The notes below the pieces were generated by a model. That model was not told the DNA's origin and did not search any database. It saw only the letters and a program-made list of their open reading frames with translations. The position numbers and the translations under genes were made by a program. Of a DNA stretch of 64,000 nucleotides, positions 33,030 to 41,144 are shown piece by piece (position 1 is the first letter of the stretch; every line of letters starts with the position of its first letter). Source of the stretch: GCA-2794515 sp034436155 (GTDB taxonomy: Bacteria > Chloroflexota > Anaerolineae > Aggregatilineales > Phototrophicaceae); the NCBI GenBank assembly GCA_034436155.1, contig DAOTVP010000079.1, forward strand, positions 1 to 64,000, read 5' to 3'.

Positions 33030-33592
33030 TATTTCACCTGTTTGATGTCGTCATCATGAATAGCGGGGTCGGTATGTTCTAAGATGGCGTAAACCAATTC
33101 GTCATATCGGCTATGAGCGCGGTTGGTGATGGCGATAATCGGTTGCCGTTTTTCGCCCGCAAAAAATCCCCCAATCCGATACATCCACGGCAATTTGGGG
33201 ATGACCAGCATAATGCCGTTGGCAGGGGCGTATTTCGCCTTGCCGATGGCGATTTTGCGCGTGACTTCGGCATCGGCTGGCGGTAATAACGGATAGTGCT
33301 TGACCGCCTGAATATCCGACCACGCCACGCGATGGTGCTTCCACAGGATGGGCATCAGTGTTAATCCGTCATTATCGACCTGTATTGCGGGGGTGATGGC
33401 GGTTGCCATGAGCAAAGGGAATATCATCAAGCCCGAAAAAAACGCCGACATGAAGAATAATCCACCCCCCGCCAGACCGAAAAATAGCTGAAAGGGGATG
33501 CTCATCAGCAATAAAATAACCCCACCCAACGCCACAAATTGTGATACGCGGTCGGTGAGGGGTCTCGGATGGGCGTGAAGACGTGTTTTCAT
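33029..33592 (-). CDS. Membrane protein with PH-like domain
   Basis: 187 aa. Two hydrophobic helices (FVALGGVILLLMSIPFQLFF, about 19-38, and FMSAFFSGLMIFPLLMATAI, about 47-66). A cytoplasmic beta domain follows, beginning IQVDNDGLTLMPILWKHHRVAWSDIQAV, the strand pattern of bacterial PH-like (bPH2) domains. Function unknown. Its ATG overlaps the stop of the SH3-repeat gene as ATGA (33592), so the two are translationally coupled. Confidence 0.7.
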   Translation of the reverse strand: MKTRLHAHPRPLTDRVSQFVALGGVILLLMSIPFQLFFGLAGGGLFFMSAFFSGLMIFPLLMATAITPAIQVDNDGLTLMPILWKHHRVAWSDIQAVKHYPLLPPADAEVTRKIAIGKAKYAPANGIMLVIPKLPWMYRIGGFFAGEKRQPIIAITNRAHSRYDELVYAILEHTDPAIHDDDIKQVK

Positions 33593-34638
33593 CAGCGTCC
33601 ATACCCAGGTACAGGTTCATCAAACCGTTGTAACCATCCGTTAGGGCGCGGTCCCTCATACAACCAACCCACGGCGGGGATGTTGGATAATACTCGAATT
33701 TGCCACCAGATGTAATTACCATCACAGACGGGTCCGCCGACAATCTCGACAGGCACACCATCGAGCAAGACGAATAACACCTCGCCATTTTCAGACGGGC
33801 TGGCGCGTAGATTTTTGGGCGCATTATCGGCATAACGCAACCGCGCCCGTTCCCCGATAGTGAATGGCGTGATGGGTGGCAGGCAATTAAACACCGATGT
33901 CGCTTGTGCCAAATAAGTGACTTGATTTTGGCGCTGGGCTTCGGCTATCCAACCCTCGTAAATCACACCCAACACCTCGACCTGAATTTTGCGCCAATTA
34001 TAGCCATCGGCACAAGTGGGGTCTTCTGTCAGGACGAGGGCTTGTGTGCCAGCTTGGACAACGGTTATCACACGTCCAGCAATGCTAGGGATATCGCGCA
34101 GGCGTACATTATAACCAACCGTAATCACCTCGAAGCGGTCTAAGGTGAGCGGGTCGTTACATGGGTTGAGGGTGGTCTGATAATTCACAAAAAAATCGAT
34201 ATTGATATTGCGTTCTGCCACCCAACCGACAAATGTCCCCGCTTGCACACGCCACCAGACATAATTCCCGCCACAAACGGGACCTTCAATGGCGTAAAAG
34301 ATAAAATCTTCATCCAATGTGCGGAGCAACGGCGCAGACGGGTCTGGGGCGCTCCGCAGGCTGATGCCACTCCGCACGATGATTTCACCACCAATCGGAA
34401 TCGGCAACACGGTGGCACAACCGGGCGCGAGTGACCCCGCCACGGGTGTGAGTTGGCTAAAATCGAATGTCGGCGAGGGGGTGATGGTGGCGAGTGGATT
34501 CACCTGTACAGGTGTAACCGTCACCAAAGTGGTTTGTACCCGTTCTAATTGGGCATTCGATGGCATTTGCACGGCGAATAAGGTCAATGTGAGTAAGGCA
34601 AAAATAAAAATAAGAGGGATATACTGTTTGGGTCGCAT
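33592..34638 (-). CDS. Secreted protein with three SH3-like repeats
   Basis: 348 aa. Signal peptide or anchor YIPLIFIFALLTLTLFAVQM (residues 6-25), a Thr/Pro-containing spacer, then three bacterial SH3 repeats. Each carries a Cys-containing pattern of the type G-x-I/A-R-x-x-L-R-x-x-P-S, then V-x-x-G-P-V/T-C-x-x-x-Y-x-W-W/R-x-V/I: GISLRSAPDPSAPLL, GYNVRLRDIPSIAGRVITV, RLRYADNAPKNLRASPSENG. Pairs of Cys in each repeat may form disulfides outside the cell. It likely binds peptidoglycan or cell-surface polymer. Coupled to the PH-like membrane gene. Confidence 0.8.
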   Translation of the reverse strand: MRPKQYIPLIFIFALLTLTLFAVQMPSNAQLERVQTTLVTVTPVQVNPLATITPSPTFDFSQLTPVAGSLAPGCATVLPIPIGGEIIVRSGISLRSAPDPSAPLLRTLDEDFIFYAIEGPVCGGNYVWWRVQAGTFVGWVAERNINIDFFVNYQTTLNPCNDPLTLDRFEVITVGYNVRLRDIPSIAGRVITVVQAGTQALVLTEDPTCADGYNWRKIQVEVLGVIYEGWIAEAQRQNQVTYLAQATSVFNCLPPITPFTIGERARLRYADNAPKNLRASPSENGEVLFVLLDGVPVEIVGGPVCDGNYIWWQIRVLSNIPAVGWLYEGPRPNGWLQRFDEPVPGYGR

Positions 34639-34690
34639 TTTTGATGCTCCTGAATAGATATAGTTGGCGATAACCCCCGATATGTTGTAC

Positions 34691-34710
34691 GGACGCGATT
34701 AATCGCGTCC
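34691..34710. repeat. Perfect 20-bp palindrome
   Basis: GGACGCGATTAATCGCGTCC is its own reverse complement, in the divergent spacer between the SH3-repeat gene and the RlmD-like gene. It could be an operator for a dimeric regulator, or a loop-less member of the GGACG hairpin family. Confidence 0.85.
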
Positions 34711-34803
34711 CTACTGGGATGTGGGGATTATCTATTTCATCTTTAAGTATATGTATGATAGTATCAAGTGCAATTGCAAACATCAAAAAGTAGGACGAAT
34801 CGC

Positions 34804-36039
34804 ATGGTAAATCACAAGCCCATACGGGTGACAATTGAATCAATGGCGCATGGTGGCAGTGGAATCGCCAAACACAATAAACAGGTGATCTTCATCCCCT
34901 ACACCATACCGGGCGAGGTGTTAGATGCCCGCATCATCCGCGAGAAGGGGCGCGTGGCGTTTGGTCAGGGTGTGACTTTGCACGATGCGTCTGCCGATAG
35001 GGTGTATCCGCAATGTAGTCATTTCGGCGTGGGCAAATGTGGACGATGCCAATGGCAACATATCGGCTACGATGCCCAATTGCTCCTCAAACAAGATGTC
35101 CTCGCCGACCAACTCGATCGTATTGGCGGATTTCCAGATGCCGATGTCCAAGCCGTCATCCCCAGTCAGGCACAATGGGGTTATCTGCATCAAATGACCT
35201 TTCATATCACCGCCGATGGACAAATGGGCTTGCCCTCAACCGATGATGGTGTTCTGACGCTCATCGAACAGTGTCATATCATCCATCCCGATTTGATGAG
35301 CCTATACGACTCGCTCGATTTAGAGTTTGTCGGCATGACCAAGCTGAAACTCGCTATCGGGAGTGATGGCGCGACCATGTTGATTTTATATGTCGAAAAT
35401 GAGGATGATGTCCCCGAATTGACGGTGGATTTTCCCGCCAGTGTGAACATCATTTTGCCCGATGGCGTGCCGATTAACCTCATCGGCGAGACGCATTGTC
35501 GATATACCATCGGCGGACGGACATTTCGCGTGACGGCGGGGTGTGATTATCGCCCGAATATCGGGCAAATCGCCGAGTTATCGACATTGGTGTCGAAAGT
35601 TTTGAACATCACACCCGATGATGTGGTGGGTGATTTTTATGGCGGATGCGGATTTATCAGCGCCATGATCGCCCCGCACGCCAAATCGGTGACGCTGGTG
35701 GATAGTTACCCGCCCGCCATACACGATGCCAACCAAAATTGTGCCGATTTCGATAATGTGACGGTGATAGATAGCCCTGTCGAGGCGCAATTGCACCGCC
35801 TGAACGATTTTTCGGCGTTGATTCTCGACCCGCCTAGCGAGGGATTGAGTTGGGATGTGGTGGATGCGTTGGGCGCGTCATCGGTGAAGCGCATCGCCTA
35901 TATCAGCAGTGATCCCGCCACGCTCGCCCGTGATTGCAAACGGTTGGCGGGGAAGGGCTATCGGTTGGGCAGGGTGTATCCGATAGATTTACACCCGCAA
36001 ACCTATTATATTGATGCCGTAGCGGTGTTGGAGAAGTAG
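34804..36039 (+). CDS. RlmD/TrmA-family protein with substituted catalytic residues
   Basis: 411 aa from ATG 34804 (AGTAGGACGAATCGC upstream). An N-terminal TRAM domain is present (IRVTIESMAHGGSGIAKHNK, VIFIPYTIPGEVLDARII). The Fe-S Cys are partly kept in YPQCSHFGVGKCGRCQW. The methyltransferase fold has VVGDFYGGCGFISAMIAPHA and ALILDPPSEGLSWDVVDAL. In active m5U enzymes the nucleophile is the Cys of Y-V-S-C-N-P; here the motif reads YISSDPATLARD with Ser369. The general-base Glu of H-V-E-x-V-A-L-L is Asp404 (YYIDAVAVLE), and the FxQVN motif is DYRPN. It is a clear homologue but probably not an m5U methyltransferase. Confidence 0.88.
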   Translation: MVNHKPIRVTIESMAHGGSGIAKHNKQVIFIPYTIPGEVLDARIIREKGRVAFGQGVTLHDASADRVYPQCSHFGVGKCGRCQWQHIGYDAQLLLKQDVLADQLDRIGGFPDADVQAVIPSQAQWGYLHQMTFHITADGQMGLPSTDDGVLTLIEQCHIIHPDLMSLYDSLDLEFVGMTKLKLAIGSDGATMLILYVENEDDVPELTVDFPASVNIILPDGVPINLIGETHCRYTIGGRTFRVTAGCDYRPNIGQIAELSTLVSKVLNITPDDVVGDFYGGCGFISAMIAPHAKSVTLVDSYPPAIHDANQNCADFDNVTVIDSPVEAQLHRLNDFSALILDPPSEGLSWDVVDALGASSVKRIAYISSDPATLARDCKRLAGKGYRLGRVYPIDLHPQTYYIDAVAVLEK

Positions 36040-36056
36040 AATAATCTGTTTGTGAG

Positions 36057-36083
36057 GGCAGATATACAATTCGCCAATCTGCC
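36057..36083. repeat. Intergenic hairpin element, GGCAGAT/ATCTGCC
   Basis: Perfect 7-bp arms (36057-36063, 36077-36083) with interior ATACAATTCGCCA, 18 bp after the RlmD-like stop. Confidence 0.75.
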
Positions 36084-36106
36084 TTTACACATCGATGAGA
36101 TTGTAT

Positions 36107-36141
36107 GGAAGGATGAGCGCCATCGGCGCGTATATCCTTCC
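36107..36141. repeat. Intergenic hairpin element, GGAAGGAT/ATCCTTCC
   Basis: Perfect 8-bp arms (36107-36114, 36134-36141). The interior contains GCCATCGGCGCGTATATCC, which recurs exactly at 50428-50446 with different surrounding arms. Confidence 0.8.
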
Positions 36142-36181
36142 TAAAATTTGCAAATTGATGGTTGCTTTTGGCGATTGATGA

Positions 36182-37219
36182 TTATTCTTCGGTCACAATC
36201 AACACTGTAACCATGCCAAACATGCCATCGGGACCTTCGGCATGAGACAAAATATGGCAATGGAACGCCCACATCCCTGGTTCATCACAATCGACAATCA
36301 CATCATAACGTTCACCAGGGGCAATGTTGAGCGTATCGCACATGAACGGCATCGGAAGCGGATAACCATCCTTCGAGAATACCAATTGGGGCAACCCGTG
36401 TAAGTGCATGGGGTGAATCATCAACCCTTCGTTGAAATAGCGAATACGGATTCTATCCCCTTTTTTGGCGATGATCGGTTGGGTATAGGGAAAACTTTTG
36501 CCGTTAAACGTGAATTGACCCAAACCCGAATCGTTCAACACAAGGCTGTAATCGGCATCCACGACTGGCTCGCGGGATTTATCTTTGGGTTCGATGATTA
36601 ACGCGCCCAACAAACCACGAGTCACTTGTTCCGCCGAATTGTAATGCGAGTGATACATGTGTGTGCCTGCGTTACGGGTGGTGAATTCGTAGGTGAAGGT
36701 ATCACCTGGGCGAATCACGGGTTGGGTGAGCATCGGCACGCCGTCTTGCGAATTTTCGATTTTTAAGCCATGAAAATGGATAGCGGTGCTTTGTGTCATC
36801 TCGTTAGTGACAACAATACGGATTCTATCGCCTTCGGTGACGCGAATTTCAGGACCAGGCACGATACCGTTATAGGTCATGGCGACCGAAGTGATCCCCG
36901 GTTCAACTTCCCATTCGACTTCTTGACAGGTGATGCGGAACACCTTCACATCGCCGTCCATCTCATATTCCATCGGCACACCCCAGAAATTAGGGTCTTT
37001 GCCGATATTGGCGACAAAAATATCCACTTTTTCTTGATGATGGGCATCCATCTCTTGCCACGACAGTTGATTTTGGGTTACAGATACGCCATGCCCGTTG
37101 GTATCGCCCAAATTGATTTGTGGTTTCGGTGCGCCTGCATTGACCACGCCCGCACCTAACGCCACCGCGCCAGAAGCACCTGCAATTTTCAAAAAGTCAC
37201 GCCGTCCAAGTTGTTTCAT
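36182..37219 (-). CDS. Multicopper oxidase with Tat signal
   Basis: 345 aa. Tat-type N-terminus RRDFLKIAGASGAVALGAGV (RRDFLK, residues 6-11). Two cupredoxin domains are seen. Copper motifs: HFHGLKI and AGTHMYHSHYN in the first, IHPMHLHGLPQ and WAFHCHILSHAEGPDGMFG in the second, so type 1 (Cys-His-Met) and trinuclear ligands are complete. Likely a periplasmic oxidase of Cu(I), Mn or phenolics; a nitrite-reductase-like role is less likely because the trinuclear HxH set is intact. It lies 96 bp downstream of a three-haem cytochrome c on the same strand, a possible electron partner. Confidence 0.92.
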   Translation of the reverse strand: MKQLGRRDFLKIAGASGAVALGAGVVNAGAPKPQINLGDTNGHGVSVTQNQLSWQEMDAHHQEKVDIFVANIGKDPNFWGVPMEYEMDGDVKVFRITCQEVEWEVEPGITSVAMTYNGIVPGPEIRVTEGDRIRIVVTNEMTQSTAIHFHGLKIENSQDGVPMLTQPVIRPGDTFTYEFTTRNAGTHMYHSHYNSAEQVTRGLLGALIIEPKDKSREPVVDADYSLVLNDSGLGQFTFNGKSFPYTQPIIAKKGDRIRIRYFNEGLMIHPMHLHGLPQLVFSKDGYPLPMPFMCDTLNIAPGERYDVIVDCDEPGMWAFHCHILSHAEGPDGMFGMVTVLIVTEE

Positions 37220-37315
37220 TGTATTGTCTCCTACTTGATACTTTTCATAACAAATTCTTTGATAAAAATGTTGATAAATAGAGAAGGCATAGCCTCCCCG
37301 CCGTATCCAAACATG

Positions 37316-38575
37316 TTATTCACCCGCCAATTGCTTTACATAGAGGATGAGATTACGAATTTGTTCATCACTCATTTCGGGATACCCACCGCGATAGGTA
37401 TGCACAACCACTTCGCCAAAGGCGGGGGGTGTTGTGAGCAAAGCGAACAGAGCTTCATCGTCAATCGTCAAACCGATGAGAGCGCTATTCAACACGGTTG
37501 AGCTACCTTCGCCATTCACACCATGACATTGCGAACATGCCCAGCCATAATCTCGTTGTGCTTGTGTCAAATCCAGCGATGCAACAGGGATTTCTGCGCT
37601 GGCATTTTGTGATGGGGTTTGGGTTGAATCGCCGGATGTCGATAATGTCACCACATAATCGAGTAATGCATTCAGTTGGTCATCGGTCAATTCGATATAC
37701 CCACCCCGATACGCATGATGGAATTGACCATCAAACGGCAACGGTTGGGTGAAGGTTGTGAATAATATCGCTTTATCAATCGGCATGCCGACCAACACGC
37801 TATTTGGCATCATCGGATTACCCGCGCCATCTAACCCATGACATTGCGAACAATACCACGCATAGAGTTGTTCTACAGAGCCAACAGGGGCAGGTGCAAC
37901 CTCGACAGATTCGGGACTTGGCATTACTTCGCTAGGTACAGGTGTTTCTGTCGCTTCTGGGTTATTGGTATTATTGGATGACACTTGAATCGCGCTCAAA
38001 TCGAATGGCACAAATTCGCGTTCTACATAGACAAACGGCGTTTCTTCTGCCAAATCATTGACGACCGTCGCGCCATTAAAACTGCGGATATAATCCACAA
38101 TCTGGTGCAAATCGGCATCCGTTAACGATGGATTGCCCCCTTTGGCGGGCATCGCCACACCCGTTGTATTCAATGGGTCACGGGTGGTACGTCCGACTGT
38201 GATAAACGCCACCAATTCATCATCATTCAGGCGGTTGACAAACTCGCTATTGATGAGCGTTTTGCCCAAACCCGATATGCCCTGCAAATTGATGCCATGA
38301 CACGCGCTACAGACGCTCCCATATAACCGCCCACCTGCCCGTACATCGCTGGCGAGGACGGTTTCTAACCCGCTCGCCATTAATTCGAGATGGTCACGCG
38401 GGGTCGGTTGGGCGATGAGTTGCTGTGTGGGTTGCGCCACCACGATCTGCGTTGGACGCGGTTCAATGCGCGTGTCTCGCGGGGCAAAAGCAATGAGCAT
38501 GACCGCAAAAATGCCAAAAAATAATAAGATGGGGAAGATAACATTCTCTTGATTAACTTGGGATTTTTTCTCCAT
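37316..38575 (-). CDS. Three-haem membrane cytochrome c
   Basis: 419 aa from ATG 38575 (AGGATG 7 nt before it; the longer frame has no RBS). An N-terminal anchor VIFPILLFFGIFAVMLIAFA (residues 11-30) is followed by three cytochrome c domains: CSACHGI, CSQCHGLDGAG and CSQCHGVNGEG. Domain 1 has a usual Met (GVAMPAKGG). Domains 2 and 3 instead show FHHAYRGGY and VVHTYRGGY before the last helix, suggesting His as distal ligand. Thr/Pro-rich linkers separate the domains. It should carry electrons at the outer face of the membrane, perhaps to or from the multicopper oxidase. Confidence 0.9.
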   Translation of the reverse strand: MEKKSQVNQENVIFPILLFFGIFAVMLIAFAPRDTRIEPRPTQIVVAQPTQQLIAQPTPRDHLELMASGLETVLASDVRAGGRLYGSVCSACHGINLQGISGLGKTLINSEFVNRLNDDELVAFITVGRTTRDPLNTTGVAMPAKGGNPSLTDADLHQIVDYIRSFNGATVVNDLAEETPFVYVEREFVPFDLSAIQVSSNNTNNPEATETPVPSEVMPSPESVEVAPAPVGSVEQLYAWYCSQCHGLDGAGNPMMPNSVLVGMPIDKAILFTTFTQPLPFDGQFHHAYRGGYIELTDDQLNALLDYVVTLSTSGDSTQTPSQNASAEIPVASLDLTQAQRDYGWACSQCHGVNGEGSSTVLNSALIGLTIDDEALFALLTTPPAFGEVVVHTYRGGYPEMSDEQIRNLILYVKQLAGE

Positions 38576-38764
38576 GCAACATCCTATGTCTAAATCGATA
38601 CCAATACACACCTTTCAATTATTCATGGATATGGCATAATTCTGTAGTGATATACATAATCGAAAATCCATGACAGCTATCTATATACAGATATGAATAT
38701 GCTGGTAAATATGCTAGGCTTATGTCATTGTCATAACCAATTTCTTCAACAACTGAGAGGGTTC

Positions 38765-40108
38765 ATGAACGACATCACATCCCCCGAAAAACTCGATTTT
38801 AAGCGTATATTCCCTATTTTTATCATCGTTTTGGTGGATTTATTGGGTTTAACCATCATCATCCCCTTATTGCCGTTGTATGCCGTGCGTTTTGAAGCCG
38901 ATCCGTTTTTAATCGGTGTATTAGCGGCGGCGTATCCGATCATGCAATTCATTGGCGGTCCGTTGTTGGGTGGGTTATCTGACCGCTTCGGGCGCAAACC
39001 GATTTTGATTATCAGCCAAATGGGGACATTTTTAGGCTTTATGTTATTGGGATTAGCCAATTCGCTCCTGTTGCTATTCCTCTCGCGCATTATAGACGGC
39101 ATATCGGGTGCGAATATCGTCACTGCACAGGCGGCTATCGCCGATAGCACCACCCCAAAAACCCGTTCACAAGGGTTAGGGTTAATCGGCGCGGCATTTG
39201 GCTTGGGCTTCACCATCGGACCCGTCATCGCCATCATCACACTCCAAATCAGTGGCGGGAATTATCAAGCACCGGCATTTGTGGCGGCAGGATTTTCGCT
39301 ATTTTCGATTTTACTCAGCACATTTTGGTTCAAAGAAACGCATCCCGCCGAAAAACGGGGCGGAAAACAGACCTCTGGCGGGATATTCATGTTGGGCAAG
39401 CTCAAACAAGTCGTCAAAAATCCGTTGGTGGCAGTTTTGTTGGTTATCATCTTCACCCAACGCCTAATTTTTGGTGGTCTCGAGAGCTTGTTGGCATTAT
39501 TCACGCTCAACCGCTTGGGTATGAACGGCAGTTGGAACGCGATTGTGTTTTTGCTCATCGGTGTGATTTTGGTGGTGGTACAGGGCAAATATATCGGACA
39601 ATGGACGCGCCAATTCGGTGAACATAAATTGATTTATGGCGGTCTGGTAGTGTTAGCAATTGGATTGATATTGTTAGCTATCACACCCAATCAGACCGTC
39701 CCCAATTATTCCCGCGAGACGCTTATCGCCGAATTACAGGGCGATGAAACCCCCACCACCACACAGCTTGATTTGTTACCACCAGACGGTAATAATGGTG
39801 TGGTTGGGGTGATATGGATTTTGCTGGTGATGTTCCCGATCGCGGTTGGCGCGGGGGTCATCACACCCAGCATCAACAGCCTCATCACCCAAAATGTGCC
39901 ACAAACCGATGTCGGGGCGGCGCTAGGCGTGAGCGCGTCGTTGGTCAGTCTGGCGAATGGCATCACCCCACTGGTCGGCGGTCTCATCTTCCAATTTTTA
40001 GGCGGGACGGCGCTATTCATGTTAGGTGGGGTGGTGATGATGGTGATTGGTCTATATGCCTTCCAATCGCTTAGACCACAAAAAACCCTTGTGACTGGTC
40101 ATGAATAA
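38765..40108 (+). CDS. MFS transporter, DHA1/TetA-like
   Basis: 447 aa from ATG 38765 (GAGAGGGTTC upstream). Twelve hydrophobic segments. Motif A is GGLSDRFGRKPILII (near residues 77-91), with the pattern IPLLPLYAVRFEADPFLIGVLAAAY before it and GLIGAAFGLGFTIGP (motif C) near 140. An unusual hydrophilic loop between helices 8 and 9 or 9 and 10 contains LQGDETPTTTQLDLLPPDG. It exports a drug or metabolite, substrate unknown. Confidence 0.9.
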   Translation: MNDITSPEKLDFKRIFPIFIIVLVDLLGLTIIIPLLPLYAVRFEADPFLIGVLAAAYPIMQFIGGPLLGGLSDRFGRKPILIISQMGTFLGFMLLGLANSLLLLFLSRIIDGISGANIVTAQAAIADSTTPKTRSQGLGLIGAAFGLGFTIGPVIAIITLQISGGNYQAPAFVAAGFSLFSILLSTFWFKETHPAEKRGGKQTSGGIFMLGKLKQVVKNPLVAVLLVIIFTQRLIFGGLESLLALFTLNRLGMNGSWNAIVFLLIGVILVVVQGKYIGQWTRQFGEHKLIYGGLVVLAIGLILLAITPNQTVPNYSRETLIAELQGDETPTTTQLDLLPPDGNNGVVGVIWILLVMFPIAVGAGVITPSINSLITQNVPQTDVGAALGVSASLVSLANGITPLVGGLIFQFLGGTALFMLGGVVMMVIGLYAFQSLRPQKTLVTGHE

Positions 40109-40129
40109 TCATGAACTCAAATTGGTCAC

Positions 40130-40158
40130 TTGCATAATCATCTGAAATATGTTAAAGT
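40130..40158 (+). promoter_or_regulatory. Promoter of the leader RNA
   Basis: TTGCAT (40130-40135), 17-nt spacer, TAAAGT (40153-40158) with TG one base upstream. Predicted start near 40165. It lies in the spacer after the MFS gene and would begin a short leader ending at 40318-40323. Confidence 0.65.
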
Positions 40159-40201
40159 GAATACATCGTTCAATTAGTTGGAAAGGGAGGTGATCGACGG
40201 T

Positions 40202-40237
40202 ATGTTGTGCGATTATTTAGGAGGGATTGACCTCTGA
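40202..40237 (+). CDS. 11-codon leader peptide candidate (MLCDYLGGIDL)
   Basis: ATG 40202 to TGA 40235-40237, 11 nt behind GGAGG of an SD nearly complementary to the 16S rRNA 3' end. Such an SD before so short an ORF is hard to explain except by regulation: a ribosome on the ORF would cover the 40226-40234 segment that pairs in two ways. A run of one codon type, as in amino-acid attenuators, is absent; Cys, Asp, Tyr and Gly-Gly occur once each. Not proven to be translated. Confidence 0.5.
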   Translation: MLCDYLGGIDL

Positions 40238-40289
40238 AACTCCCCATGGGATGACCCTAGCGGTCAATTCCACTAATGTGCAAACGCAC

Positions 40290-40323
40290 CAAACCAGCGA
40301 CGTGATGTCGCTGGTTTGATTTT
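40290..40323 (+). terminator. Terminator at end of leader
   Basis: 12 perfect base pairs, CAAACCAGCGAC (40290-40301) with GTCGCTGGTTTG (40307-40318), loop GTGAT, followed by ATTTTA. The T-run is short (four), so read-through into the Lgt-like gene is plausible. Confidence 0.8.
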
Positions 40324-40334
40324 AGGAACAGATT

Positions 40335-41099
40335 ATGCTCCCACAAACCATCTCCATCGCCTTTTTGACCTTCAACACCTATACTTTTTTATTGGGGTTG
40401 GGCATCATCGTGTGCATCGGCATCTCTGCCCTGACTCATCGCCTCAATTATGCCGATGGTATGGGCGCGGTAGTAGATGTGTGCCTCGCGGGGTTAATCG
40501 TGGGCATCGTCACGGGGCGAATCGGACATGTCATGATTCACTGGGCATATTTTTCTGAACACACATTCGAAATCATCCACATCAACGCGGGCGGACTCAA
40601 TTGGCATAGCGCCGTCATCGGCGGGGTTTTCGGCGCATGGGTGATGAAAATCAGCATCCGCAAAACGGTCGATTTTCATCTGTTGCTCGAATCATGGGCG
40701 GTGGCTGTTCCCCTACTCGGTCTGATGGGATGGTGGGCATGTAGCACTTTTTTATGCGGATATGGCGCAGAAATCAACAACCTGAGCGATTTTCCCGCCC
40801 TGTTGGTCTGGGAAGCACCTGCGATAAACGGCATGGTCGCGCCTCGCTTCGCCACCCAACCGTTGGGCATGTTATGGGCGGTTATCGTCATGGGGGTGAT
40901 AATCGTGTGTATTTGGCGCGGATGGTTACGCAAAAAACGCTTCGGCGCGAGTTTGATGTTATGGGCGATGGGGATGTTGTTACTGGGTTATTTGCGTGGG
41001 GATGTGATGCCGATGGTATCTGGTTTACGAATTGACCAATGGCTGGATGCCATGATGCTCATTTTCGGCGGGGCGTATGCCTTTTGGCATCGGGGATAA
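40335..41099 (+). CDS. Lgt-like (prolipoprotein diacylglyceryl transferase family) membrane protein
   Basis: 254 aa, about seven hydrophobic helices. The Lgt signature region is NAGGLNWHSAVIGGVFGAW (near 76-94). QPLGMLWAVIVMGVIIVCIW and the C-terminal GLRIDQWLDAMMLIFGGAY also follow Lgt order. The segment that in Lgt reads G-R-x-G-N-F/C-x-x-x-x-x-x-G is GWWACSTFLCGYGAE here, so the essential Arg is missing. It may be a divergent Lgt or a paralogue with another lipid substrate. It follows a leader with terminator, so expression may be conditional. Confidence 0.75.
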   Translation: MLPQTISIAFLTFNTYTFLLGLGIIVCIGISALTHRLNYADGMGAVVDVCLAGLIVGIVTGRIGHVMIHWAYFSEHTFEIIHINAGGLNWHSAVIGGVFGAWVMKISIRKTVDFHLLLESWAVAVPLLGLMGWWACSTFLCGYGAEINNLSDFPALLVWEAPAINGMVAPRFATQPLGMLWAVIVMGVIIVCIWRGWLRKKRFGASLMLWAMGMLLLGYLRGDVMPMVSGLRIDQWLDAMMLIFGGAYAFWHRG

Positions 41100-41102
41100 A
41101 TC

Positions 41103-41127
41103 AAAAAGGGCGCAATGATGCGCCCTT
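41103..41127. terminator. Terminator between convergent genes
   Basis: GGGCGCA (41108-41114) / TGCGCCC (41119-41125), flanked by A 41103-41107. That gives a five-T run for the minus-strand hydrolase gene; the plus-strand side has only TT. Confidence 0.88.
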
Positions 41128-41144
41128 ATCTACACAACCACACC

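Larger units (their letters stand above)
40165..40323 (+). ncRNA. Structured leader RNA with mini-ORF and terminator before the Lgt-like gene
   Basis: A 150-nt region with ordered elements: very strong SD AAAGGGAGGTGATC (40182-40195); mini-ORF 40202-40237; ATTGACC (40226-40232), able to pair with GGTCAAT (40262-40268); ACCTC (40230-40234), also complementary to GAGGT of the SD (40187-40191); small hairpin GTGC/GCAC (40278-40289); terminator 40290-40323. The two pairings of the ACC segment exclude each other, as in attenuators. The next ORF starts 12 nt after the T-run. It matches no RNA family I recognise. A free sRNA is the alternative. Confidence 0.6.

Noticed and set aside
40165..40323. 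SRP RNA, 6S RNA or a known riboswitch
   Set aside because: The SRP tetraloop motif, the 6S bubble and known riboswitch cores were not seen; the region is better described as a leader with mini-ORF.
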